From an uncultured Azospirillum sp. (GTDB lineage Bacteria; Pseudomonadota; Alphaproteobacteria; RF32; CAG-239), in assembly GCA_902489795.1 (NCBI GenBank), contig CABUBU010000007.1:1-63030 (forward strand): 63,030 nt of DNA. Direction: 5' to 3'. The translations under genes and the position numbers were made by a program. Numbering within the stretch: the first letter of the stretch is position 1; each line of letters begins with the position of its first letter. Positions 1 to 8,816 of the stretch are shown one piece after another. Under the pieces are notes generated by a model. That model searched no databases. It worked only from the letters and a program-made list of their open reading frames with translations, and was not told the DNA's origin.

Positions 1-142
1 TTATCCGACAAGCCACAAAAAAACGACATCGCCTCGGTTCTTCCTGCCGACCGAACGAAACAGCTGCCATTTTTTTGTTTTACTTCGACAGCAAAACGCG
101 TTACAGTTTAAAAAGCGTACCAACAAAACGAATATCAAGACA
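1..142. other. Window-edge stretch without a recognisable gene
   Basis: I see no start with a ribosome-binding site, no RNA gene and no terminator here. The 60 bases before the glycosyltransferase start are A-rich and carry only a weak purine patch in front of its ATG. Confidence 0.5.
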
Positions 143-952
143 ATGGATAAAGTATCAGTCATCATTCCGGTTTATAACTGCGAAAAGTTTTTAAAACACA
201 CTGTTCAGTCGGTTTTAAACCAGAGCTTCCGGAACTGGGAAGCGATTATCGTCAACGACGCCTCAACCGACGGCAGTCTGGCCGCCGCCCGTGAGTTTGC
301 CGCGCGCGATCCGCGGATCCGGGTGGTCAGCCAGAAAAAAAACAGCGGGGTCGGCGCCTGCCGCAACCGCGGAATCGAGCTGGCCGGCGGGCGCTATCTG
401 GCGTTTCTCGATTCCGACGACCTGTGGTCAAAGGAAAAGCTTTCCCGTCAGCTGGCTTTCATGCAGCAAAACAATGCCGCGGCTTCGCACACCGGCTATG
501 CCTTTATGAGCGAAAAAGGCGAAGTTCTGATTAAGGGAAAAGTTTCCGTCGACCGCGAAATTGGGCTGGAACAGTACATGAAAACCACCCAGATCGGCTT
601 GTCGACGGTGATGATCGACCGGCAGAAAATCCCCGATCTGAAATTTCCCGAAGAAAGGGAACTGTGCGAAGATGCCAAAGCCTGGGTTTCGCTTTTTCAC
701 CGCGGATACCGCTTCCACGGGTTAAACGAAGTGCTGCTGCTTTACCGGGTGCGGCAGAATCAGCTTTCCGGCAACAAGATCAACATGGCTCTCAGCACGC
801 TAAAACGCTATCTGCGCGAGGACAACCTGCCGGCCTACAAACGGTTGTACTGTTTTCTCAGCTATGCCTGCAACGGCGCCCGAAAAAGAATGAACAAAAG
901 CAATCTGGCGCCGGAAATCGTGCGCAGCTTCAACTGCAGGAACAACGAATGA
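143..952 (+). CDS. Family 2 glycosyltransferase
   Basis: A 269-residue cytosolic GT-A fold transferase that would move a sugar from a nucleotide-sugar onto a surface glycan. The N-terminus VSVIIPVYNCEKFL, the VNDASTDGS loop and the LDSDD metal-binding (DXD-type) motif near residue 92 are diagnostic of GT2. A later ED acidic pair (ELCEDAKAW, about residue 175) fits the usual catalytic base region. There are no membrane helices. The start is supported by family alignment at the first beta strand; the ribosome-binding site is weak. Acceptor and sugar cannot be read from sequence, and no polysaccharide cluster surrounds it. A decayed small gene overlaps its stop codon. Confidence 0.9.
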   Translation: MDKVSVIIPVYNCEKFLKHTVQSVLNQSFRNWEAIIVNDASTDGSLAAAREFAARDPRIRVVSQKKNSGVGACRNRGIELAGGRYLAFLDSDDLWSKEKLSRQLAFMQQNNAAASHTGYAFMSEKGEVLIKGKVSVDREIGLEQYMKTTQIGLSTVMIDRQKIPDLKFPEERELCEDAKAWVSLFHRGYRFHGLNEVLLLYRVRQNQLSGNKINMALSTLKRYLREDNLPAYKRLYCFLSYACNGARKRMNKSNLAPEIVRSFNCRNNE

Positions 953-1167
953 ACAAAATTATTGCCTTTCTTTGGGCTTTTTGCGTTTATACCGGCAACG
1001 CCGCCGCATGAAATCGAAATCAACTGCCTGTTTTCCCCTGAACAGCGGCGGCAAGCGGCATACTTTATTCGAAGCGGCGGGAGCAGCGAATACGAATTCC
1101 CGTCGGCCGCGGCTCAAAAGCGACGCTGCAAATCATGCTGACGGCGGAGTTTTTGCACGATCCGTAA
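949..1167 (+). pseudogene. Decayed small secreted-protein gene (two frameshifts)
   Basis: ATG overlaps the glycosyltransferase stop (ATGA). The first 20 codons encode a clean signal peptide, MNKIIAFLWAFCVYTGNAAA, then hit a stop. Coding-like sequence continues one frame over (HEIEINCLFSPEQRRQAAYF) and returns near 1087 to the first frame (RIPVGRGSKATLQIMLTAEF), ending at TAA 1165-1167. Joined, this gives a roughly 70-residue exported protein. The two compensating shifts suggest decay or two sequencing errors. The family is not recognised; the reconstruction is my inference. Confidence 0.4.
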
Positions 1168-1209
1168 ATCTGCACCGTCCGCCGGCGGCCGGAATCCCGC
1201 GCCGAACCG

Positions 1210-1917
1210 TCAGCCGCGGAGATCAAACAACAAAAGGTTTGAAACTTCGTCAACGCCCTTGACGACAAGCGGGCGTTCTTCTTCATAAACTGCCAGCCCG
1301 TCGCCGCCGACCAGCAGGTTGCCGCTGACGTCGACCGATCCGGAAACAACCTGAATCCAGACCGCCCGTTTTTCTTTGAGTTGATATTCCAGTACGGCGC
1401 CGGCCGATAAACGGGTCTGAAAGATTTTTGCATCCTGATAAATTTTCAACGACTCATCCGCGCCGTCCGGCGATACGATCAGGCACCAGCGGTCTTTCAT
1501 CTTTTCCGGCGCGAACTTCTGCTGCCGGTAAGAAGGTTCCAGTCCCTGCATATTGGGCATGATCCAGATTTGCAGAAAGTGAACGGATTCTTCCGCCGAA
1601 GGATTGAATTCGCTGTGATGAATGCCGGTACCGGCTGTCATCGCCTGCACTTCGCCGGGTATGATGACGGAACCAAATCCCAGACTGTCTTTGTGTTCCA
1701 GCCGGCCGGCAAAAACGACGCTGACAATTTCCATGTTGTCATGCGGATGAGTGCCGAACCCTCCGGAAGGCGCAACAACGTCGTCGTTAATAACCCGAAG
1801 GTCGCTGAACGCCATAAAACGCGGATCGTAATATTGCCCGAAAGAAAAAGTATGGCGGCTGTCGAGCCAGTCGGTTTGAGTGCGGCCGCGCTTGTCGGCC
1901 TGACGCAGATAAAACAT
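1210..1917 (-). CDS. Pirin family protein (YhhW-like)
   Basis: A 235-residue bicupin. The N-terminal cupin carries the pirin metal-binding signature: GFGTHPHDNMEIVSVV (about residues 53-68) and, later, GTGIHHSEFN, supplying the His/His/Glu/His ligands for one iron or similar metal. Some family members have quercetin 2,3-dioxygenase activity, but most have no assigned substrate. Length and motif order match YhhW-type proteins. The ATG follows an AGGAGAA ribosome-binding site. Monocistronic; the next gene upstream on this strand is 130 bases away behind a terminator. Confidence 0.92.
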   Translation of the reverse strand: MFYLRQADKRGRTQTDWLDSRHTFSFGQYYDPRFMAFSDLRVINDDVVAPSGGFGTHPHDNMEIVSVVFAGRLEHKDSLGFGSVIIPGEVQAMTAGTGIHHSEFNPSAEESVHFLQIWIMPNMQGLEPSYRQQKFAPEKMKDRWCLIVSPDGADESLKIYQDAKIFQTRLSAGAVLEYQLKEKRAVWIQVVSGSVDVSGNLLVGGDGLAVYEEERPLVVKGVDEVSNLLLFDLRG

Positions 1918-2008
1918 ATTCTTCTCCTTTTTTCAATTTGTTCCCATAAACCGATATAAGAACCGCGACTTCGGTTTTAAATCTGTCTTTCGGATGATTT
2001 TAAACAGG

Positions 2009-2040
2009 AAAAGGGCGGCGATTTGATCCGCTGCCCTTTT
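2009..2040 (-). terminator. Rho-independent terminator after the 2052-2741 gene
   Basis: On the minus strand an AAAAGGGC / GCCCTTTT stem, extended by GCG/CGC across a one-base mismatch and with a loop of about eight bases, ends in a T tract. It sits directly below the stop of the secreted-protein gene. The symmetric A/T ends could also stop transcription from the other side. Confidence 0.7.
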
Positions 2041-2051
2041 GCCCGAAAAGT

Positions 2052-2741
2052 TTAGTACAGCTCGTAGCTTTCGATCACGTTACCCGTCGTGTCAAGATAA
2101 TTGACCCGGCAGACGCCGTCATAGAAAATTTCCACCAGCCGGATACCCCGGGCGGTTGAAAGCTCCAGATGGCTGTGACAACCGGCATACAACTGCTGCC
2201 GCGACATCAGGCGCCCTCTGGTATCCCAGATGAAAAGCGTGTTGTTGTCGCGAATCAGCTGAACCTGATCGTCTACGGTAACGCCCATCATGCAGTTGGT
2301 GCTGGTATAAAACACCGTGTTGCCGCAAGAGGTCGGATACCAGTAGAACGGGCTGTTGTTCATGTAGCGATAAGGCCAGAACGGCATACCCGGACGACCG
2401 GCAACCCAACGGTTGGGCGCATGACTGTCAAAATAACCGTAGTATCGTTCCGTACAATACGGAGCAAAAATACGGTCGGCAATGACAATTCCGCGCAGAA
2501 TTTCACTGACCACATACGCCGCTTTGGCGGCTTCGCTCGGACGTGGACGACGATATCCTCTGCCTCTCCTCGGTTCCCAGCGGCGCTCAACACCGTGACG
2601 GCCGGAAGACCAGGAATAGGAATAAGGATCGGCATAACCGCGAGCCGGCAAATGATGCTCTCCGTAATATCCCTGAGCGGACACCACGGTTGATACTGAC
2701 ATAGCTGCTACGCACAGTACCCAAAAAATAATTTTTTTCAT
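2052..2741 (-). CDS. Secreted protein of unknown function
   Basis: 229 residues with a signal peptide (MKKIIFWVLCVAAMSVSTVVSAQ, cleavage after SAQ or just before). The mature part opens with a Tyr/Arg/Gly-rich, probably disordered stretch (residues 24-75), followed by a Tyr/Trp/Pro-rich region with four cysteines and a C-terminal half with beta-rich patterns (VDDQVQLIRDNNTLFIWDTR). I do not recognise a family. The upstream region is very AT-rich and shows no Shine-Dalgarno sequence, and the VSAQ signal ending is common in Bacteroidetes, so transfer is possible. It has its own terminator and no operon partner. Confidence 0.7.
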   Translation of the reverse strand: MKKIIFWVLCVAAMSVSTVVSAQGYYGEHHLPARGYADPYSYSWSSGRHGVERRWEPRRGRGYRRPRPSEAAKAAYVVSEILRGIVIADRIFAPYCTERYYGYFDSHAPNRWVAGRPGMPFWPYRYMNNSPFYWYPTSCGNTVFYTSTNCMMGVTVDDQVQLIRDNNTLFIWDTRGRLMSRQQLYAGCHSHLELSTARGIRLVEIFYDGVCRVNYLDTTGNVIESYELY

Positions 2742-2811
2742 AATATATGTGTTTATAATTTTTCTTCAGTGACAATTGTAACACGGATAAAAATATTTGT
2801 CTATCAGAGAT

Positions 2812-5634
2812 TTAATTTGTCAAAACATAGCCGTCTTCATCAAATGTCAAAACCTTGTCCGGTTTGATTTCCCGACCGGAAAAAGAATCGGACTTTAACA
2901 CTCCGTCCCGGTACGACACGCCGGGCAGCAGGCTGCCGCAGGTGCCTAATCGGTTGTAAAGCGGGGTATTAAAACTGGCAAAGGCGCCGGCGGCCGGCAA
3001 AATCAGCCCCGACAAAATCCGCACGCCGAATTTTCTTACCCAAAGTTCAAAAGTTTTTTCCGTGAGGGAAGCATCGGACAAGGCATGGCGCAGGGAAAAG
3101 AAATCGTACTGGTGCGCCGCTTCTCCGCAGCCGGCAAAAAGTGCTTCGTCGCCGAACAGAACGGTTGCCCCGGCATCATAGCAAATCTCCGCGATCTGCC
3201 GGTATTGTGACGGATGCGGACAGAAAACGAGCCGGCTGCCGGAAAAAAGCGGCAGCAGCACGGCCGGCACAAGCCCGATTACGGTTGACAGCGGCCGGGC
3301 AACGGCAACCTTGTCTTTGGCGTTAAAAGGCAGCACCGTTCCGAGCTGGCTGCAACCGGCAAGCAGGTTGCGATGGGTAAGCGTCACATTGCCGGGCAGA
3401 ACCACCGCCGGATCGTTTGCCCCGATCCGGGGAATCCGGCGACGGATACAACAGCCCAAGCCGCGGATCCGGTCAAGGACAGAAAGGCGGATATCAGCTA
3501 TCGGTGGCAGACACGGCAGACTGCCGGAACAGTCTTCCTCTTCAAGCATAACCACGGTTTTACCGGCGGCAAGAACGGCAAAAAGCGAAACCAGCCCGTC
3601 AATGCCCGCCGGGTTAAGCAGCCCGATGCGGTCAGCCGCCGGCCAGCTGCGGCGGACAAAAGCGGACAAAATGCAACTTTCCCGCAACAGACGGCCGAAG
3701 GTGAGCGGTCGTTTGCCCGGTTCGATTGCGGCAATATGCCGGCGGCCGTGAGTTTTGGCGGCAAAAACAAGCGCCTCAGACAGACCGGCCCTGCTTTCCG
3801 TCGTCTTGTACATCATTTCCGCCATCAGGTTGTACAGGCGGCGGGCGATTTTATGACGCGCCTCCCGGTTGCCGGCAGACACGGCCGGAAAACGACATGG
3901 TTCGAGAATATTCAGGGTAATTTTCGGAAACCAGCGGGTAGGAAACTTGTCTTTCAGGTAAGAAAATTTGGAATATTGGGCGCCGTTGATCCGTACCGGC
4001 AGAATTTTGGCGCCGGCTTTGGCGGCAATTACACCCGCCCCCTCATAAACCTTCATCATCGCGCCGGTGGTGGTAACCCGACCTTCAGGAAAAATCATCA
4101 CCTTGCGGCCTTTTTTGATTTCTTCCGCCAGCGAGCGAACCGACAGCGGATTGGCCGGATCGACCGGATAAAAGTCGACCAGCAGGCGGATGACGGGAAT
4201 AAACCATTTCTGCGTCCAGCCAGTATTGATGGCAAAAGTGATCCGTTCGGGCATAAAAGCCGCCAGCAAAACGCCGTCAAGAAGCGAAACATGGTTGGAA
4301 ACGATCAGCACTTTCGAGCCGGCACGCTTAAAGTTGGCAATGCCGGAAACTTTGGAGCGAAACAGAAAACCGAGCAGGCTTTGCACCAGCGAGCGGGTCA
4401 GCGCATCCGGCAGCAGCGCGCAGATATACACGGAAACCACGGCACAGGCCAGCGACGCCGCCAGAAAAAGCTGCGGCAGGGTAAAGCCGAGGGAAAGAAA
4501 AACGACGGCAAAAAACGCCGACAGCACCATACCCAGCGCATTAAAAATATTGTTGCCGGCAATGACGGTGGCCACATAGGCCTTCGGCGCGCGGCTCTGC
4601 ATAAAGGCGTTGAGCGGGATAATATACATGCCGCCCCAGAAAGCCAGCGCGAACAGGTTAAAACTCAGGCCGAAGGCGTGCGGCCGGGAAAAAAAGGCGG
4701 CAAAGGAAACTTTTTCCGCCGGGGTCGGATAGCCATCGGTAAACAAATACAGCAAAAACAGGCTGACACCCATGCCGACCGCCGAAAGCGGCACATAGGT
4801 CGTATGAACGAAACCTTTCAAAAGTCGATTACAGCAATAAGAGCCAACCGCCACACCAACCGAAAACAGCACCAGAAAAAGGGTGATGACACCTTCCCCG
4901 GCATTAAGTATTTTACCGCACAGCGGATAGATCTGTACCGCCACCAGCGCACCGACGGTCCAAAACCAGGTGGCGCCGAGGATGCTCATGAAAACCTGCC
5001 GATGTTTAAGCAGAAAGCGGAAATTTTCCAGCGTGGAGGCAAACAGGTTGGCGGAAACCTTCAGTTCCGGCCGCGGAGAAGGCGCAGGAGGAATCTGCCG
5101 GGCGGACAGCCAGCCGGCGGCCGCCAGCAGAATCAGCAGCCCGATCGTTACTTCGATCGGCAACAGGGTGCCGAGAATCAGCCCCAGCAAAATCGCCATA
5201 TAGGTGGTGCTTTCGATATAGGCGTTGCCGGCGATCAGTTCTTCGGGTTTCAGGTGCTGCGGCAAAAGGGCGTATTTGACCGGCCCGAAAAAGGCCGACT
5301 GGGCACCCATCAGAGTCATAATCACGATCAGAAGCGACAGGCTGTACCGGTAACAAGCCGCTGCCACTCCGAGCATCAGCAGCAGTTCGGTTATTTTCAG
5401 CACGCGGGCGATTTTGTCGCGCGGATATTTGTCCGCCAGCTGCCCGGCCATGGCCGAAAAAAGGAAAAACGGCAGAATGAAAAGACCGGCGATCAGGTTG
5501 GAAAGAATGTCCGACTGCGCCGTCATCTTCACGGTCACCAGCGTCAGCAGGGCATTTTTGAACAGGTTGTCGTTTAAGGCACCCAGAAACTGGGTAATCA
5601 TCAGGGGCAGGAAACGTTTGGTTTTCAGCAGCAT
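2812..5634 (-). CDS. LplT-type MFS / PlsC acyltransferase fusion with degenerate acyl-ACP ligase domain
   Basis: About 940 residues, resembling the fused LplT-Aas proteins of alphaproteobacteria that flip lysophospholipids inward and re-acylate them. Residues 1-410 are a 12-helix MFS transporter (LGALNDNLFKNA start). Residues 430-610 are a PlsC domain with intact HX4D (NHVSLLD) and FPEGR motifs. Residues 650-940 align with the AMP-binding ligase but lack essential parts. The ATP P-loop (FTSGSEG-PKG in Aas) is deleted, leaving DPAVVLPGNVTLTHRN; the GYGVTE motif reads SGLILPA; and the protein stops at FDEDGYVLTN, before the C-terminal lysine subdomain. I chose the ATG at 5634, seven bases after GAGGAAAA, over an upstream TTG. 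Transport and acyl transfer probably persist; ligase activity probably does not. Confidence 0.87.
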   Translation of the reverse strand: MLLKTKRFLPLMITQFLGALNDNLFKNALLTLVTVKMTAQSDILSNLIAGLFILPFFLFSAMAGQLADKYPRDKIARVLKITELLLMLGVAAACYRYSLSLLIVIMTLMGAQSAFFGPVKYALLPQHLKPEELIAGNAYIESTTYMAILLGLILGTLLPIEVTIGLLILLAAAGWLSARQIPPAPSPRPELKVSANLFASTLENFRFLLKHRQVFMSILGATWFWTVGALVAVQIYPLCGKILNAGEGVITLFLVLFSVGVAVGSYCCNRLLKGFVHTTYVPLSAVGMGVSLFLLYLFTDGYPTPAEKVSFAAFFSRPHAFGLSFNLFALAFWGGMYIIPLNAFMQSRAPKAYVATVIAGNNIFNALGMVLSAFFAVVFLSLGFTLPQLFLAASLACAVVSVYICALLPDALTRSLVQSLLGFLFRSKVSGIANFKRAGSKVLIVSNHVSLLDGVLLAAFMPERITFAINTGWTQKWFIPVIRLLVDFYPVDPANPLSVRSLAEEIKKGRKVMIFPEGRVTTTGAMMKVYEGAGVIAAKAGAKILPVRINGAQYSKFSYLKDKFPTRWFPKITLNILEPCRFPAVSAGNREARHKIARRLYNLMAEMMYKTTESRAGLSEALVFAAKTHGRRHIAAIEPGKRPLTFGRLLRESCILSAFVRRSWPAADRIGLLNPAGIDGLVSLFAVLAAGKTVVMLEEEDCSGSLPCLPPIADIRLSVLDRIRGLGCCIRRRIPRIGANDPAVVLPGNVTLTHRNLLAGCSQLGTVLPFNAKDKVAVARPLSTVIGLVPAVLLPLFSGSRLVFCPHPSQYRQIAEICYDAGATVLFGDEALFAGCGEAAHQYDFFSLRHALSDASLTEKTFELWVRKFGVRILSGLILPAAGAFASFNTPLYNRLGTCGSLLPGVSYRDGVLKSDSFSGREIKPDKVLTFDEDGYVLTN

Positions 5635-6214
5635 AAGTTTTTCCTCAGTCAAATATCCAAAACTAAAGCATGAAGCCCGGGCACTGTCAAGAAATTAAAA
5701 CAAAGGCAAATAACAGCAGCTATTTATAATAATGCACGTACCTTTGAAAATTGCTTTAGATTTTCAGACCACGGCAACACAATGTCCCGAATTAGATTTT
5801 TCTTTTTCAGCCTGATATAAACAGAAAACATTTCCACCCCGGCAGGAAACGAAAAAAGCCCCGCGGCCGGCGCGAGGATTTTCCGACACAAGAACCTCGT
5901 GGGGTTTTTATATATGTTTTGGGCATTTGCGACAACCGGCAAACACCACCCTGCCTGCCCCGCCGTTGCACAGCTCGGGAGCGGGCGAACGTCGTTTGCA
6001 ACGGTCAATACCACTTGCGGCAGCTTGTGAACATACAGTTCAAATCCGTCAAACGCCGTTACCCGGAAAATATTGGCATGGACGAAAGGCCATCCGATCG
6101 TCACCTTGCCCGACCGAAATTGCAAACTTCACAACCCGGCCACGCTCGTCAGCACGGAGCGGTGTTTGACGACCGCCTTTGTCGATAAATCGTTTTTTCT
6201 GCAAATAAGGTAAC
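5635..6214. other. 580-base gap without a convincing gene
   Basis: Both strands have open frames of up to 130 codons, but none has a ribosome-binding site, recognisable motif or signal peptide, and they overlap each other antisense. A GC-rich hairpin lies at 5853-5909. The stretch may hold a decayed gene or an untranslated RNA. Confidence 0.4.
5853..5909. terminator. GC-rich hairpin, possible bidirectional terminator
   Basis: CCCCGCG (5859-5865) pairs with CGTGGGG (5898-5904), with one G-T pair. The stem has A6 before it and T5 after it, so both strands show a U tract. An inner GAGG/CCTC pairing is possible. The gene it serves is unclear. Confidence 0.45.
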
Positions 6215-6246
6215 AAAAAAGAGCGGACAAACGCCCGCTCTTTTTT
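6215..6246 (-). terminator. Rho-independent terminator after the holin-like gene
   Basis: AAAAAAGAGCGG and CCGCTCTTTTTT form a perfect stem with an eight-base loop just below the stop of the 6268-6723 gene. Confidence 0.85.
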
Positions 6247-6267
6247 CAACAAGATAAAGAGGAAGTT

Positions 6268-6723
6268 TTATTCCTCTTCTTTCGTTTCCTCATTGGCCGC
6301 CGGAGTTTCCAGATTTTTCGGCAGATAGCGCAGACCGACGTCGCGCGCGCCGCTGATGCCGAGAATAACCGTTAAGGCGGTAATCAACTGCGACCAGTCG
6401 TTGACACGAATGTCAAGATAAGGCGCAATGATGCAGTTGATGAAAAAACCTCCGGCCAAAGCCCAGCCTATGCAAGGGATCCACATTCTCTGCCAGCCTT
6501 TGCCAGACCTGTTCTCCGGAAGCTTGTCCAGAGAATGTTTCAGGAAATAATCGCGGGTACCGCTGATACCAAGCAAAATACCGAGAGAAGTGATCAGACC
6601 GTTCCACTCTACCAAAGAAATTTCGGTGAACGGAGCAACGAAGAGGTTATTGACAAAACCTCCGACCAGAATCCAGCCAATGACCGAAATCCAAAGTCTT
6701 TTGAACTTTATCTTCTTTTTCAT
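6268..6723 (-). CDS. Tandem-duplicated holin-like membrane protein
   Basis: 151 residues made of two copies of one ~60-residue unit, residues 9-63 and 80-134. Each copy runs W-I-x-x-IGW-x-L-x-GGF, a helix, an APx-(T/L)-(E/D)-I segment, then a LGISG-(T/A)-RD motif. Each has two hydrophobic segments, giving about four membrane helices, and the C-terminal tail is acidic. The IGW...GxRD layout resembles the GTA/phage three-helix holin family, which is usually one unit. A role in lysis is inference; no phage genes adjoin it. AT-rich upstream, no clear Shine-Dalgarno sequence, own terminator. Confidence 0.6.
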   Translation of the reverse strand: MKKKIKFKRLWISVIGWILVGGFVNNLFVAPFTEISLVEWNGLITSLGILLGISGTRDYFLKHSLDKLPENRSGKGWQRMWIPCIGWALAGGFFINCIIAPYLDIRVNDWSQLITALTVILGISGARDVGLRYLPKNLETPAANEETKEEE

Positions 6724-6804
6724 ATGTATAATTATTAATAATTTTTTTCCTGTTTTTTATCATAAGCGAACCGCCATTGTTTGTCAATTGTTTTTGTCCA
6801 AAAA

Positions 6805-8148
6805 CTACTCCCGACAGATAATCACCGAAAAACCATCGCCGCTGTTGTCAAATTCCATTTTGCAGCCGTGCAAAGCGGCAATCTTGCCGACAATCGACAA
6901 GCCGAGGCCGCTGCCGTTTTCCTTTTGTCCGGCCGGACGGAAGAAACGTTCGCTCAAATGACGCAGATGGCGGTCGGCAATCTTAACTCCGGAATTGCGG
7001 ACTTCGATTTCGTCGGCGGAAATACGGACGGCAACCGTTGCGCCTTCGGGGCTGTATTTTACCGCATTGTCCAAAAGATTGCGCAGCATGGCAGCCAGCA
7101 GCACGGAATTGCCTTTATCTATCGGCGCGCGGGCGGTAACGTCGGTTTTAAGACTTTGTTTTTTCGCCCGCAGCGCTTCGTCATATTCGGCGGCAAGGGA
7201 ACCGACAATCTGCGGCCAGGAAATTTCTTCCGTCTCATCGGTCATCGCCAGTCCGCTTTCCAGCCTGGACAACAGCAGCAGCTGTTCTACCAGCCGGGCA
7301 CAGCGCTCAATCCCCTGCCCCATCTTGGCCGCGGCGGAACGTCTGGCCCCGGCATCGTCTTCCGCCAGCTCCAGCACTTCCAGCTGCACTTTCAAAGCCG
7401 TCAGCGGCGAACGCAATTCATGCGCGGAATCGGAGATAAAGCTTTTTTCCCGCTTGATCATGCCGTCAATCCGGCGCAAAAGGCCGTTCATGGCGGTTGT
7501 CAAAGGCTTGATTTCGTCGGGCAGATCCTTGTCGGAAAGCGGCGACAGATCATCGGGACGACGCGCTTCCAATTCTTTTGCCAGCCGGCGGAAAGAAGAA
7601 AATTCGCGGCCGACGAAATAAATCACCGCACCGAGCAAAATCAGCAGTCCGCACAGCCAGGGGGTGAGAAATTCCTCAACCATGTCCAGCGTGACTTCGG
7701 TGCGGTACTCCATTTCCTGGCCGACGGCTATAACGTAGTTTTTGTCGGCGGAATCGACCCAGACGATGCGCCACTCCTCATCATCCACGTCCTGGTTGAC
7801 GAAACTGCCGGTGCGGGGAGAGAAAATAAAGTCTTTGCCGTTTTCGTTATCGTGAAAAATCATTTTGCCCGCACGGTCAAAAACGGCAAAACCGATCGCT
7901 TCGTCTTCTTCGTCAGCATTGTCAATGCCGCCGATAATGCGGTTGGTGGCCTTCTGACTGTCGGCGGAAAGTCCGCTCCAGTCGGCAGATGCCAGCTGAC
8001 GGGCAAGCAAAATCTGATACTGGTCGAAAAATTCGTCGATTTTCTCGCGGCTTTCAAACCACGAAAACAACCCCGAACAAATCCAGATCAGGCAGGAAAT
8101 GCCGGTAAAAAGCAGCAGCAGGCGAATTCTCAGACTTAGTTTTTTCAT
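6805..8148 (-). CDS. Sensor histidine kinase, QseC/PmrB type
   Basis: 447 residues. Two membrane helices (about 8-28 and 160-180) bracket a ~130-residue periplasmic sensor. A HAMP-like linker follows, then the dimerisation/phosphoacceptor H-box SDSAHELRSPLTAL (His near 245) and the HATPase domain with N box (RNLLDNAVKYSP) and G boxes (GSGLGLSIVGKIA). The start ATG overlaps the response-regulator stop by four bases, so the two are translationally coupled. QseC-like kinases respond to envelope or chemical signals, but the ligand cannot be inferred. The 8817-9191 gene upstream completes a typical ygiW-qseB-qseC-like operon. Confidence 0.93.
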   Translation of the reverse strand: MKKLSLRIRLLLLFTGISCLIWICSGLFSWFESREKIDEFFDQYQILLARQLASADWSGLSADSQKATNRIIGGIDNADEEDEAIGFAVFDRAGKMIFHDNENGKDFIFSPRTGSFVNQDVDDEEWRIVWVDSADKNYVIAVGQEMEYRTEVTLDMVEEFLTPWLCGLLILLGAVIYFVGREFSSFRRLAKELEARRPDDLSPLSDKDLPDEIKPLTTAMNGLLRRIDGMIKREKSFISDSAHELRSPLTALKVQLEVLELAEDDAGARRSAAAKMGQGIERCARLVEQLLLLSRLESGLAMTDETEEISWPQIVGSLAAEYDEALRAKKQSLKTDVTARAPIDKGNSVLLAAMLRNLLDNAVKYSPEGATVAVRISADEIEVRNSGVKIADRHLRHLSERFFRPAGQKENGSGLGLSIVGKIAALHGCKMEFDNSGDGFSVIICRE

Positions 8149-8804
8149 GTTTCTTCCAGTATATATCCGATTTTGTTAACCGTGCGGACAATGTCCTTGC
8201 CGAGTTTTTTGCGCAGATGATGAATGTGAACCTCCACCGCGTTGCTCGAAACTTCGTCATCCCAGGAATAAATTTTGCTTTCAATCGCTTCCTTGGAAAG
8301 AACCTTGTTCTTGTTCAGGAGCAGCAGTTCCAGCAAAGCGGTTTCCCTGGGCGACAGCACCACTTCCCGACCGGCCGCCGTTACCTTGCGGGTTTCGGGA
8401 TCAAAAGCCACGTCCCGATGCTTTAAGAGCGGCGACGGCCGGCTGCTGCTGCGGCGGATCAGGGCGTTTAAGCGCGCCTGCACTTCTTTTAAGGAAAACG
8501 GCTTGCCGAGGTAGTCGTCGGCGCCGCTGTTCAAACCGGCGATGCGCTGATCAACGTCGCCGCGGGCGGTTAAAATCAGCACCGGTTCCGCGCGGCCTTT
8601 CTGCCGCCAGTTTTTCAGCACTTCCAAACCATCCTGACCGGGCAGCCCCAGATCAAGCACGACCGCGCCGTACGAGGCCTGATACAGTGCCTCTTCTCCC
8701 TCCAAACCATCGGCAAACCAATCAACGGCAAAGCCGAGCTTTTCCAGCCCGACTTTCAAACCGTCGCCGATCAGTTGATCATCTTCTATCAGCAGGATTC
8801 GCAT
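8145..8804 (-). CDS. OmpR-family response regulator, QseB type
   Basis: 219 residues. The receiver domain (1-115) has the acidic pocket EDD near residue 8, phosphoacceptor Asp51 in VLDLGLPGQDG, and Lys in LGKPFSL near 101. The C-terminal winged-helix DNA-binding domain (about 125-218) has the recognition region SSNAVEVHIHHLRKKLG. It is the middle gene of a three-gene operon, 12 bases below the OB-fold gene and overlapping the kinase. It probably controls its own operon and envelope stress genes, by analogy with QseB/PreA. Confidence 0.94.
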   Translation of the reverse strand: MRILLIEDDQLIGDGLKVGLEKLGFAVDWFADGLEGEEALYQASYGAVVLDLGLPGQDGLEVLKNWRQKGRAEPVLILTARGDVDQRIAGLNSGADDYLGKPFSLKEVQARLNALIRRSSSRPSPLLKHRDVAFDPETRKVTAAGREVVLSPRETALLELLLLNKNKVLSKEAIESKIYSWDDEVSSNAVEVHIHHLRKKLGKDIVRTVNKIGYILEET

Positions 8805-8816
8805 GACGCACCCGTC

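Noticed and set aside
3373..5577. 734-codon open frame on the plus strand
   Set aside because: It is antisense to the transporter/acyltransferase gene, has a low-complexity Arg/Gln-rich translation with no motif and no ribosome-binding site. It reflects GC-biased codon use of the real gene.
5724..6125. 133-codon minus-strand frame in the 5.7-6.2 kb gap
   Set aside because: No ribosome-binding site, it passes through the terminator-like hairpin, and its composition is atypical for a protein.
6781..8139. 452-codon plus-strand frame
   Set aside because: Exact shadow of the histidine kinase; the kinase motifs are on the minus strand.
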